Source: Acetobacteraceae bacterium H6797
GTDB lineage: Bacteria; Pseudomonadota; Alphaproteobacteria; Acetobacterales; Acetobacteraceae
DNA length: 64,000 bases
Assembly: GCA_015223225.1 (NCBI GenBank)
Contig: JADFCQ010000003.1
Location: 248,001-312,000, forward strand
Reading direction: 5' to 3'
This document shows positions 7,880 through 15,563 of the stretch, one piece after another. The translations under genes and the position numbers were made by a program. Position 1 is the stretch's first letter. Each line of letters begins with the position of its first letter. The notes under the pieces were generated by a model, which saw nothing but the letters and a program-made list of their open reading frames with translations, made no database searches and was not told the DNA's origin.

Positions 7880-8005
7880 GAGCCTTCAGCCTGGCGCGGC
7901 GTTGCGGCTCACGGCCTCGCGGAGGGCGTCGAGGTCCATGAGGTCGGCGTATTTCTGGCCCATGTCGAAGAGGTTCGCCTCATGCGGGCCGAGCGCGCGG
8001 TCGCC
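7880..8005. repeat. Right copy of the 126-bp direct repeat (partner 3628-3753)
   Basis: This copy contains the 3' end and stop of the intact amidohydrolase gene at 7886-8518. The five differences from the left copy are scattered, as expected of a duplication that has had time to drift. Confidence 0.85.
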
Positions 8006-8518
8006 CACGCAATCGGTCACCACGATGGGGCGCAGGCCATGGGCCGAGGCGTCGATCACGCTGGCCCGCACGCAGCCCGAGGTGGTGCAGCCCGCGACCA
8101 GCACGGTATCCACGCGCCGGCTGGCCATCCAGGGCGCGAGGCCCGTGCCGAAAAAGGCGCTCGCATGCTGCTTGCGAAACACCGCCTCGCCCGCCACGGG
8201 CGTCAGTTCGGGCACGATCTGGCTGAGCGGGCTCGTCTCCGTCAGCGTCAGCAGGGCGGGCACCTTCAGGGCGAAGGGCCCGCCATCGCTGCCGTCATCG
8301 GCATAGACGACGCGCGTATGCGCCACCGGCCAGCCCCGCGCCCGGGCCAGGGCCAGCAGTTCCACCGTCCGCTCGATCGCCGGGCCGATATTGCCGCCGC
8401 CGAAATGGTCCGGGTCGGTGAAGCCGTGCACGAAGTCGATGATCAGCACGGCGGGTGCCTGGCCGAGCCCCATGGGCGTGGCGAAACCCTGATGGCGGTA
8501 GATGTCGAGGTCGCTCAT
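7886..8518 (-). CDS. Isochorismatase-family amidohydrolase, maleamate/N-carbamoylsarcosine amidase-like
   Basis: 210 residues with the complete catalytic triad: Asp28 (LIIDFVHGF), Lys116 (FRKQHASAF) and Cys149 (GCTTSGCVRASVIDA). The GGGNI and GDRALGPHEANLFDMGQKYAD blocks are characteristic of the maleamate amidohydrolase (NicF) and N-carbamoylsarcosine amidohydrolase group, which hydrolyse terminal amides or ureas. ATG 8518 was chosen over an upstream ATG because the family begins here. It is the last gene of the long leftward operon, after a RutA-like monooxygenase and a maleate-isomerase-fold protein, so it probably removes ammonia or carbamate from the ring-opened intermediate. Its 3' 120 bases are duplicated at 3628-3753. 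Confidence 0.85.
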   Translation of the reverse strand: MSDLDIYRHQGFATPMGLGQAPAVLIIDFVHGFTDPDHFGGGNIGPAIERTVELLALARARGWPVAHTRVVYADDGSDGGPFALKVPALLTLTETSPLSQIVPELTPVAGEAVFRKQHASAFFGTGLAPWMASRRVDTVLVAGCTTSGCVRASVIDASAHGLRPIVVTDCVGDRALGPHEANLFDMGQKYADLMDLDALREAVSRNAAPG

Positions 8519-8558
8519 GGTTCTGCTCTCCGTCGTAAGGGGCGCGGCCGAGTGGGCG

Positions 8559-9638
8559 TCAGGCCGAGGCCATAACATGCGCCCGGCTCTTCATCAGCGG
8601 CTGGATCTTCGTGCCGAAGTCATCCATGCCCTTGATGAAGTCGTCGAAGCACAGCATCACGCCCTTCAGGCCCGGAATGCCCTCCATCTCATCCATCATG
8701 CGCGCGACGGAGGCATAGGAGCCCACCAGCGTGCCCATGTTCATGTTCACCATGGAGACGGGGTTGAGCATGGTCTTGGCGGTGGAGTTGAGGTCGGCCT
8801 TGTCGTCATTGCCCGCCTGCACGCCGAGCCAGGAGAGGGCATCCATGTCCTTGCCCTCCTTGTAGAGTTCCCACTTGGCCTGCGCGGCTTCGTCGGTCTC
8901 ATCGGCGATGACCATGAAGAGAACGTAGGAGCCGACGTCGCGCCCCTCCTTCTTCGCGGCTTCGACCAGGCGGGAGATGGAAGGCGCGAAGGCGGTCGGC
9001 GTATTGACGCCCGTGCCGAGGCAGAAGTTGTAGTCGGCGTATTTGGCGGCGAAGGCGACGCCCGCATCGCTCTGCCCGGCGGCGACGATCGGCACCTTCT
9101 TCTCGGGCCGCGGGCTCAGCACGCAATCCGTCATCTTGAAGTACTCGCCTTGCAGGTTGGAGTGCCCGGTCTCCCAGAGGTCCTTCATCACCTGCATATA
9201 TTCGCTGCAATACTGGTAGCGCTTGGCGTAGTGCTCCTTGCCGGGCCAGAGGCCCATCTGGCTGTATTCCGCCTCCTGCCAGCCGGAGACGATGTTCACG
9301 CCGATGCGGCCGGGCGCCACGCTGTCGATGGTGGAGACCATGCGCGCCACGATGGCGGGCGGCAGGGTGAGCACGGCGGTGGAGGCGAAGAGCTGGATCT
9401 TGCTGGTGACGGCGGCGAGGGCCGACATCAGGGTGAAGCTCTCCAGCGCATGATCCCAGAACTCGCTCTCGCCGCCGAAGCCGCGCAGCTTGATCATGGA
9501 GAGGGCGAAGTCGAAGCCGTATTTCTCCGCCTTCTGCGTCACGTCGCGGTTAAGCTCGAAGCTCGGCTTGTAGCGCGGGGAGGTCTTGGAAATCAGCCAG
9601 CCGTTGCTGCCGATGGGGATGAAGACGCCGAGATCCAT
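8559..9638 (-). CDS. LLM-class flavin monooxygenase, RutA-like pyrimidine oxygenase
   Basis: 359 residues of a bacterial luciferase-like monooxygenase. Long stretches match what I recall of E. coli Rut[14 protein letters not shown] at the N-terminus, [51 protein letters not shown] and [15 protein letters not shown]. RutA uses FMNH2 and O2 to open the uracil ring. Close relatives may act on other cyclic amides, so the exact substrate is open. A GGAG site precedes ATG 9638. RutA needs a flavin reductase (RutF); none is encoded in the window, so reduced flavin must come from elsewhere. The gene sits between an isomerase-like protein and an amidase in one operon. Confidence 0.87.
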   Translation of the reverse strand: MDLGVFIPIGSNGWLISKTSPRYKPSFELNRDVTQKAEKYGFDFALSMIKLRGFGGESEFWDHALESFTLMSALAAVTSKIQLFASTAVLTLPPAIVARMVSTIDSVAPGRIGVNIVSGWQEAEYSQMGLWPGKEHYAKRYQYCSEYMQVMKDLWETGHSNLQGEYFKMTDCVLSPRPEKKVPIVAAGQSDAGVAFAAKYADYNFCLGTGVNTPTAFAPSISRLVEAAKKEGRDVGSYVLFMVIADETDEAAQAKWELYKEGKDMDALSWLGVQAGNDDKADLNSTAKTMLNPVSMVNMNMGTLVGSYASVARMMDEMEGIPGLKGVMLCFDDFIKGMDDFGTKIQPLMKSRAHVMASA

Positions 9639-9671
9639 CTGTCTCTCCTCTGAGTTACGATCGGCGCCGGC

Positions 9672-10415
9672 TCAGTGCCGGGCCAGAAGGGGGCCGAAGC
9701 CGTCGATGGCGTCGGTGAGCCCGGCGCTGCGCAGGGCGTGCCAATAGATCGCGGTATTGATCGCGATCACGGGCTTGCCGAGCCAGGTTTCGAGCTGCGG
9801 GGCCGTGGCGGCGAAAGCGAGATTCGTGCCGACCTGGACGATGGCATCCACATCGTCGCCATCCACGGCGCGGACGGCCTCCACGAGTTCCTGCGCAGGC
9901 ACCCGGGCGATGGCCACGGGGCTCGGGCAGGAGAGGCCGCGGATGCGCGGCACGGCGATGCCGCTCTCCTCGAAGAAGCGCGCCACGTTGCGGTCGCCGA
10001 TGGGGAAATAGGGGGTGATCACGCCGATGCGCTTCGCACCCAGCGCGGCGAGGGCCGCGTGGCAGGCATCGGCGCCCATGGTGACGGGCAGGCCCGACTT
10101 GTCCTCGAGCCGCTTCTTGAGGTCATTGCTCGCGGCCGCGCCATCCCAGAAGGTTTCTGCGGAAATGCCGAGCACGATCTGGTCCGGCTCGCAGGAAAGC
10201 ACGCTTTCCAACGCCTCGTCTTGCGCCTCGACGATCAGCTCGATCAGCCGTCCGAAATCCTCGTCGCTGGCGAGCGGGATATTGGGGATGCGGATGCGGC
10301 TGATGTGGTTGGTGACGCCGTGCGGCCGCATGGCGTCGAATTCCGGCTGCACCGAGGTATTGGTCGAAGGCACCAGCACGCCGAAGGTGCGCCGCCAGCC
10401 GAGGCTGTCTGTCAT
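9672..10415 (-). CDS. Asp/Glu racemase-superfamily protein, maleate isomerase-like, cysteines absent
   Basis: 247 residues. PSTNT at 16-20 and the overall pattern are those of maleate cis-trans isomerase and arylmalonate decarboxylase relatives. In maleate isomerase two Cys residues catalyse the reaction. Here the equivalent places read LGISAET (about 82-88) and VGTNLAF (about 195-201), so neither cysteine is present. The protein may be a hydrolase, decarboxylase or isomerase of different mechanism, or a binding protein. Its ATG overlaps the ABC ATPase stop by 4 bases and the RutA-like gene follows, so it is firmly part of the catabolic operon. The family is clear; the activity is not. Confidence 0.75.
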   Translation of the reverse strand: MTDSLGWRRTFGVLVPSTNTSVQPEFDAMRPHGVTNHISRIRIPNIPLASDEDFGRLIELIVEAQDEALESVLSCEPDQIVLGISAETFWDGAAASNDLKKRLEDKSGLPVTMGADACHAALAALGAKRIGVITPYFPIGDRNVARFFEESGIAVPRIRGLSCPSPVAIARVPAQELVEAVRAVDGDDVDAIVQVGTNLAFAATAPQLETWLGKPVIAINTAIYWHALRSAGLTDAIDGFGPLLARH

Positions 10416-11245
10416 GGTTCCGCCTGTTCCAGAGAGGGGCGCACGGCATGGCGGCCGCGCGGCACGGCGGCGAGCAGCCGCCGGGTATAGGGATGCTGCG
10501 GGTCGCGCAGCACCTCGCGCGGGTGGCCGCGCTCAACGATCTCGCCCGCGCTCATCACCGCCACATGCGCGCAGAGATGATGCACCAGCGCGAGATCGTG
10601 GCTGATGAAGACCATGGTGAGGCCGAGACTGTCGCGCAGTTCCATCAGCAGCCGCATGATCTGCGCCTGGAGCGAGACGTCGAGCGCCGAGACGGGCTCG
10701 TCGGCCACCAGAAGCTCCGGCTGCATGGCCAGGGCGCGGGCGATGGCCAGGCGCTGCTTCTGCCCGCCCGAAAGCTCATGCGGGTAACGGCCGAGCAGCG
10801 CGGGATCGAGCCCCACCTGGCGCATCAGTGCCACGGCCCGGTCGGCAAGGGCCTCGGGCGGGTCGCCCGCCAGGGCCAGCGCCTCGGAGAGCAGCTTGCG
10901 CGCGTTCTTGCGCGGGTTGAGCGAGCCGCCGGCATCCTGGAAGACCATCTGCATCCGCCGCCGCTCCCGCCTCAGGGCCGCGCCATGCAGCGCGGTGAGG
11001 TCCGTGCCGCCGAGCAGGACGCGGCCGCTCGTGGGCTCCTCCAGCCGCAGCATCATGCGCGCCAGGGTGGACTTGCCGCAGCCGCTCTCGCCCACGAGGC
11101 CGGTGATCTGCCCGCGCGGCACCTCCAGGCTGACATCCTTCACCGCGAGCAGCGGGCGACGGCGGCCCATGAGCCGGGCGAGGGGGCGCTTTTCCAGCTC
11201 GTAGCGCTTGTTCAGGCGCTCGAGCACCAGCACCGGTTCGCTCAT
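10412..11245 (-). CDS. Dipeptide/nickel-type ABC transporter ATP-binding protein, DppF-like
   Basis: 277 residues with Walker A GESGCGKST, Q-loop VFQDAGGSLNPR, signature LSGGQKQR, Walker B LLVADEPVSALD and the switch His in FISHDLALV. The C-terminal HPYTRRLLAAVP is typical of OppF/DppF. The protein powers import together with the DppD-like subunit encoded just upstream. ATG 11245 overlaps that gene's stop by 4 bases; an upstream in-frame ATG gives only a low-complexity Arg-rich extension. Fifth and last gene of the second importer in the operon. Confidence 0.9.
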   Translation of the reverse strand: MSEPVLVLERLNKRYELEKRPLARLMGRRRPLLAVKDVSLEVPRGQITGLVGESGCGKSTLARMMLRLEEPTSGRVLLGGTDLTALHGAALRRERRRMQMVFQDAGGSLNPRKNARKLLSEALALAGDPPEALADRAVALMRQVGLDPALLGRYPHELSGGQKQRLAIARALAMQPELLVADEPVSALDVSLQAQIMRLLMELRDSLGLTMVFISHDLALVHHLCAHVAVMSAGEIVERGHPREVLRDPQHPYTRRLLAAVPRGRHAVRPSLEQAEP

Positions 11246-12204
11246 GGCACGAGCCTCCAGCAGGCGGCGCGGCGGGGGCCGAAAACCAGCTCCGGCGGCG
11301 CCTGCTCGGTGCAGCGTGGCAGGCTCTCGCCGCAGCGGGGCGCGAAGGGGCAGGCTTCGCCGAGGCGGCCGGGCATGGGGGCGGCGCCCTCGATCGGGTG
11401 CAGTGCGCCGGGCGTATCGGCGAGGCGGGGCACGCAATCGAGCAGCGCGCGGCCATAGGGGTGCATCGGCGCGTCGAAAAGCGGGTCGATGGGCGCCTCC
11501 TCCATCATCCGCCCGCCATAGAGAACGATGGCGCGGTCGCAGATCTCGGCCATGAGGTCGAGATTATGCGTGATGAAGAGCAGCGCGAGGCCGAGCTTGT
11601 TCCGCAACTCGTGCAGCAAGGCGACGATCTGCGCCTGCACCGTGACGTCGAGCGCCGTGGTGGGCTCGTCGGCGATGAGCAGCTTCGGCCGGCAAGCGAT
11701 GGCCATGGCGATGAGCACGCGCTGGCGCATGCCGCCGGAGAATTGATGCGGATATTGCCGCAGCCGCGCGGAGGCCTCGCGGATGCCGACCATTTCCAGC
11801 GCTTCCACCGCCGCATCGCGCGCCGCCTGGCCGCTCAGGCCGCGATGGGTGCGCAATACGTCCATCAGCTGGGTGCCGATGGGGAAGACGGGATTGAGCC
11901 CCGACATCGCATCCTGGAACACGATGGACATGGCCCCGCCGCGCAGCCGCCGCAGTGCCTCCTCCGGTGCCTTGGTCAGTTCCTGGCCGTCGAGCCTGAT
12001 GCTGCCGCGCGTGATGCGGAGCGGCTTGCGCAGCAGGCCCATGATGGCGAGCGCCGTCTGGCTCTTGCCCGAGCCGCTTTCGCCCACGAGGCCCATCGCC
12101 TGTCCGGCATCGAGGCGGAGGGTGAGGCCGCGCACCACTTCCACCACGCGCCCGCCGGCGACGGGGAAGCCCACATGCAGATCGTCGATTTCGAGCAGCG
12201 CCAT
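11242..12204 (-). CDS. Dipeptide/nickel-type ABC transporter ATP-binding protein, DppD-like
   Basis: 320 residues. Walker A GESGSGKSQ, Q-loop VFQDAMSGLNP, signature FSGGMRQR, Walker B LLIADEPTTALD and switch FITHNLDL are all intact. The C-terminal oligopeptide-transporter extension carries the Cys set CPFAPRC...CTEQAP...C that binds a 4Fe-4S cluster in some DppD proteins. One base separates its ATG from the stop of the permease gene upstream. It pairs with the DppF-like ATPase at 10412-11245. Confidence 0.9.
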   Translation of the reverse strand: MALLEIDDLHVGFPVAGGRVVEVVRGLTLRLDAGQAMGLVGESGSGKSQTALAIMGLLRKPLRITRGSIRLDGQELTKAPEEALRRLRGGAMSIVFQDAMSGLNPVFPIGTQLMDVLRTHRGLSGQAARDAAVEALEMVGIREASARLRQYPHQFSGGMRQRVLIAMAIACRPKLLIADEPTTALDVTVQAQIVALLHELRNKLGLALLFITHNLDLMAEICDRAIVLYGGRMMEEAPIDPLFDAPMHPYGRALLDCVPRLADTPGALHPIEGAAPMPGRLGEACPFAPRCGESLPRCTEQAPPELVFGPRRAACWRLVP

Positions 12205-12205
12205 G

Positions 12206-13090
12206 TCAGGCCACCACCTTGCCCGCGCCCGCCGCCTTGCGCGGGTCGAGCGTGTCGCGCAGCGCATCGCCGAGCAGGTTGAAGCCGATCACGGTGACGG
12301 AGATGGCGATGCCGGGGAAAACATAGGTCCACCACTCACCCGAGAAGATGGCGCGCCGCGCATCGGCCAGCATGCCGCCCCAACTCGGGAAGGGAGGCTC
12401 CACGCCGAGGCCGACGAAGGAAAGCGAGGCCTCGACGACGATGCCGACCGCGACCAGCAGCGTGGCCTGCACCACGACGGGCGAGAGGCAGTTCGGCAGC
12501 ACGTCGCCCAGCATGATGGAGACGCCGCGTGCGCCCTGAAGCCGCCGCGCCTGCACGTAATCCGCGCGCGCCTCCAGCAGCGCGCCGCCATAGGCCACGC
12601 GGGCGAGGGGCGGCATGTAGAGCACGCCGATTAGCAGCACGATCTTCGCCTCGTTCGGGAAGGTGAGGGGGCCAAGCTGCACCGGGCCGACGCCGATGAT
12701 GCCGACGATGGCGATGGCCCAGATCAGCATGGGAATGGAGGCGAGCCCGTCCATGCTGCGCATCGCGAGCTGCTCCCACCAGTCGCGCGCCATGGCGGAG
12801 GTGACGCCGAGCGCCACGCCGCCGAGCCCGCCGATGGCGACCGCGAGCAGGCCGACCGCGAGCGAGGGGCGGGCGCCCCAGAGCAGGCGGCTCAACACGT
12901 CGCGCCCGGTGCTGTCGGTGCCGAGCCAATGCACGGCCGAGGGGGGCGCCAGCTTGCGCGTGAGGTCGACCGCGAGCGGATCATAGGGCGCGAGCCAGGG
13001 GGCCAGCAGCGCGGCGAGACCGGCTGCCAGCACGATGACGAAGCCGGCGGCTCCCGCCGGGCGGCGCAGAAGGGCCATGAAGGCGCTCAT
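12206..13090 (-). CDS. Dipeptide/nickel-type ABC permease, DppC-like
   Basis: 294 residues with about six transmembrane segments, the N-terminal DppC signature HWLGTDSTGRDVLSR (about 54-68) and the EAA-like cytoplasmic loop (DYVQARRLQGARG). The C-terminal LGDALRDTLDPR closes the family pattern. It forms the inner-membrane channel with the DppB-like protein, whose gene overlaps this one by 4 bases. Confidence 0.9.
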   Translation of the reverse strand: MSAFMALLRRPAGAAGFVIVLAAGLAALLAPWLAPYDPLAVDLTRKLAPPSAVHWLGTDSTGRDVLSRLLWGARPSLAVGLLAVAIGGLGGVALGVTSAMARDWWEQLAMRSMDGLASIPMLIWAIAIVGIIGVGPVQLGPLTFPNEAKIVLLIGVLYMPPLARVAYGGALLEARADYVQARRLQGARGVSIMLGDVLPNCLSPVVVQATLLVAVGIVVEASLSFVGLGVEPPFPSWGGMLADARRAIFSGEWWTYVFPGIAISVTVIGFNLLGDALRDTLDPRKAAGAGKVVA

Positions 13091-14022
13091 TCCGCGACCC
13101 TCGGATCGACGAGGCGATGCAGCGCATCGGCCAGCAGATTGGCCAGGAGGAAGATGGCGGTGATGATCAGCACCACGTCGAGGATCACGATATAATCCCG
13201 GCGGAAGATGGCGTTCAGCAGCGCGCGCGACATGCCGGGCAGGGTGAAGACCTGTTCGACGATCAAGGCCCAGCCGAACATATAGCCGAATGACATGGCC
13301 GAGACGGTGATGACCGGCGGCAGCGCGTTGCGTAGCGCGTAGAGCATCAACCGCCCGCGGCCGAGCCCCATGGCGCGGGAAACGCGCACATGTTCGGCCA
13401 TCATCACATCGCCCATGGCCGAGCGCATCATGCGGCTGATGATGGCGACGTAATAGAGGCCGAGCGCGAGGGAGGGCAGCACCATGGCGCGCAAATGCGG
13501 CCAGGCGCCTTGCTGCCAGGAGACATAGCCGCCAGCCGGGAACCAGCCGAGCCCGACCGCGCCCCAGGCGATCAGCATCAGCCCCAGCCAGAAGCCGGGG
13601 ATGGAGACGCCGATGGTCGCGAGCGCCCTTGCGACATGGTCGATCCAGCGATCCTCGTAGAGCGCCGAAATGACACCCAGCGGCAGAGCCACGAGCAGCG
13701 CGATGAGGAAGGCCCAGATGACGAGTTCCAGCGTCACCGGCATGGTCTGCGCGATGGTGCGGCTGATGGAGGTGTCATCGACCAGGGAGCGGCCGAAATC
13801 GCCGCGCAGGGCCGCCCCCGCCCAGGCGAGATATTGCGCTGCCACCGGCCTGTCGAGCCCGTGCTCCGCGTCGAAGGCGGCGATATCCTCTTCCGAGGCA
13901 TCGTTGCCGAGCACGACGCGCGCCGGGGAGACCGGGTTGGCGTGGATGAGCGCGAAGAGCACGAGGCTCACCGCGACCAGCACGCCGAGCGAGCCCAGCA
14001 GTCGGTTGAGCAGCGCGCTCAT
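13087..14022 (-). CDS. Dipeptide/nickel-type ABC permease, DppB-like
   Basis: 311 residues, about six membrane segments. The family pattern is present: long periplasmic loop with GLDRPVAAQYLAW and GDFGRSLVDD, LPVTLELVIW, the EAA-like loop HVRVSRAMGLGRGR and the C-terminal LADALHRLVDPR. The ATG overlaps the receptor gene's stop by one base. Partner of the DppC-like permease; substrate defined by the receptor at 14022-15563. Confidence 0.9.
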   Translation of the reverse strand: MSALLNRLLGSLGVLVAVSLVLFALIHANPVSPARVVLGNDASEEDIAAFDAEHGLDRPVAAQYLAWAGAALRGDFGRSLVDDTSISRTIAQTMPVTLELVIWAFLIALLVALPLGVISALYEDRWIDHVARALATIGVSIPGFWLGLMLIAWGAVGLGWFPAGGYVSWQQGAWPHLRAMVLPSLALGLYYVAIISRMMRSAMGDVMMAEHVRVSRAMGLGRGRLMLYALRNALPPVITVSAMSFGYMFGWALIVEQVFTLPGMSRALLNAIFRRDYIVILDVVLIITAIFLLANLLADALHRLVDPRVAE

Positions 14023-15563
14023 CAGCCCAGCGTCACGTCGCGCAGTTGCAGCGAGAGGCCGGAATTGGGCGCGAAGCCCTTCACCTCATCGCGCCAGGCA
14101 TTGGCGATACCGACGAAGCCGAGCCAGATATTCGGGCAATCCTCGACCAGGATGTCCTGGATGCGCTTCAGCACCGGGTCGAGCCGCGCCGCGTCGGTGT
14201 AGCGGTAGCTCTCCTGGATCGCCGCATCCAGCGCCGGGTTGGTATAGCCCGAGGATTTCGACATGATCTGATTGGCCGTGTAGCAGATCTGGATGATGAA
14301 GGTCGGGTCTGCCGGGGCCATCAGCGGCATCAGCGAGGCGACCTGCGTGCCCGCGATGGCGCGCGTCAGGATCTGCGGCTGCTCCATCAGCGTGATCTTC
14401 ATATCGATGCCGACGGCCGCAAGCTGCGACTGCATCACGACCGCGCTGTCCTTCGCATCGAAGAGATAGGGGATGGAAGGCACGAGCAGTTCGAAGGAAG
14501 GCTTTTCGGCGTATTTGGACTTGGCGAGATAGTCCTTCGCGCGGGCCGGGTTGTAGCCGATCGCGGCATCGGCGGCGGCGTTGTAATAGCTCGTGGCGGT
14601 CGGGGCCGGGGTGGCGGTGGCGTCGAGCAGGCCGTAGAGCACGTCGCGCGCGATGGCCTTGCGGTCGATGGCGCAGGAGACGGCCTTGCGGAAATTCACA
14701 TCGTCGAAGGGCGCGCGCTTCGTGTTGGTCTGCATGAACCACATGCCGCCGAGCGCGACGCGGCTGCCCGTCTTGATGCCAGGCTGCGTCTTCAGCTTCT
14801 CGAAATCGCGCGGCGGCGGGGCGCTGATGATCTGCGTCTGCCCCGTCATCAGATAAGCCAGGCGCGTGGCATCTTCCGGCACGATCTGCGCCACCACGCG
14901 ATCCCAGGCGGGCTTGCCCTTGCGCCAGTAGTTGGGGTTGCGCTTCAGCACGAGCTGCGTATCGGGCTGCCATTCGACGAAAATGCCGGGTCCGGTACCG
15001 AGCCCCACGGGCGCGCTCTTGAAGGCATCGTCGCCCACCGCCTCGCGCGAGCCCTTGGGGAAGACGGCCATGAACTTCTGCATGTATTGCAGCCAAGGCC
15101 GGTAGGGATGCTTGAGCAGGAAGGTGATGCGCGTCGGGTTCTCGATCTCGATGCGCTCGATGGGCGAGAAGAGGCTGCGGCGGACGGAGCGGTTCTTCGG
15201 GTCCAGCATATACTCGTAGGAGTATTTCACGTCCTCGGCGCTGAACTTCTGGCCGTTATGGAAGACGACGTCGTCGCGCAGGTCGAAGGTGAAGCGCAGG
15301 GCGTCATCGGAGATGGTGGGCATGGCGCGCGCGAGGCAGGGCACGACATTGCCCTCGAGATCGGTCTCGAGCAGGTTCTCGAAGACCGTATTGGTGATCG
15401 CCATCGCGTCGTGATTGGAGATCTGGATCGGGTCGAGCGTGCTCGGATTGTTCGGCAGCGCCACGGTCAGCACGCGCTCGGCGGCACCGGCGATATGCGG
15501 GGCGGCGATCATACCGAGACCGGCGGCGCCGGCCTGGAATAAGGTACGTCGGTTCAGGCTCAT
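14022..15563 (-). CDS. Dipeptide/nickel-type ABC substrate-binding protein (second importer)
   Basis: 513 residues, solute-binding protein family 5. A Tat signal (SLNRRTLFQAGAAG then a short hydrophobic run to AGAAE) directs it to the periplasm. Family blocks seen: LDPIQISNHDAM, FENLLETD, FDLRDDVVFHNG, YWRKGKPAWD, NFRKAVSCAIDR. ATG 15563 lies within a 4-base overlap with the upstream ATPase gene; upstream in-frame ATGs give low-complexity sequence. The receptor differs clearly from the other one at 19269-20963, so the two importers probably take different or successive forms of the substrate. Confidence 0.9.
   Translation of the reverse strand: MSLNRRTLFQAGAAGLGMIAAPHIAGAAERVLTVALPNNPSTLDPIQISNHDAMAITNTVFENLLETDLEGNVVPCLARAMPTISDDALRFTFDLRDDVVFHNGQKFSAEDVKYSYEYMLDPKNRSVRRSLFSPIERIEIENPTRITFLLKHPYRPWLQYMQKFMAVFPKGSREAVGDDAFKSAPVGLGTGPGIFVEWQPDTQLVLKRNPNYWRKGKPAWDRVVAQIVPEDATRLAYLMTGQTQIISAPPPRDFEKLKTQPGIKTGSRVALGGMWFMQTNTKRAPFDDVNFRKAVSCAIDRKAIARDVLYGLLDATATPAPTATSYYNAAADAAIGYNPARAKDYLAKSKYAEKPSFELLVPSIPYLFDAKDSAVVMQSQLAAVGIDMKITLMEQPQILTRAIAGTQVASLMPLMAPADPTFIIQICYTANQIMSKSSGYTNPALDAAIQESYRYTDAARLDPVLKRIQDILVEDCPNIWLGFVGIANAWRDEVKGFAPNSGLSLQLRDVTLG

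Noticed and set aside
7762..7885. Terminator after the MFS gene (GGCCGA/TCGGCC near 7780-7805)
   Set aside because: A short stem is present but no T-run follows, so it was not listed.
14046..15542. Rightward open frame of about 500 codons
   Set aside because: Lies opposite a clear family-5 solute-binding protein and has low-complexity composition.
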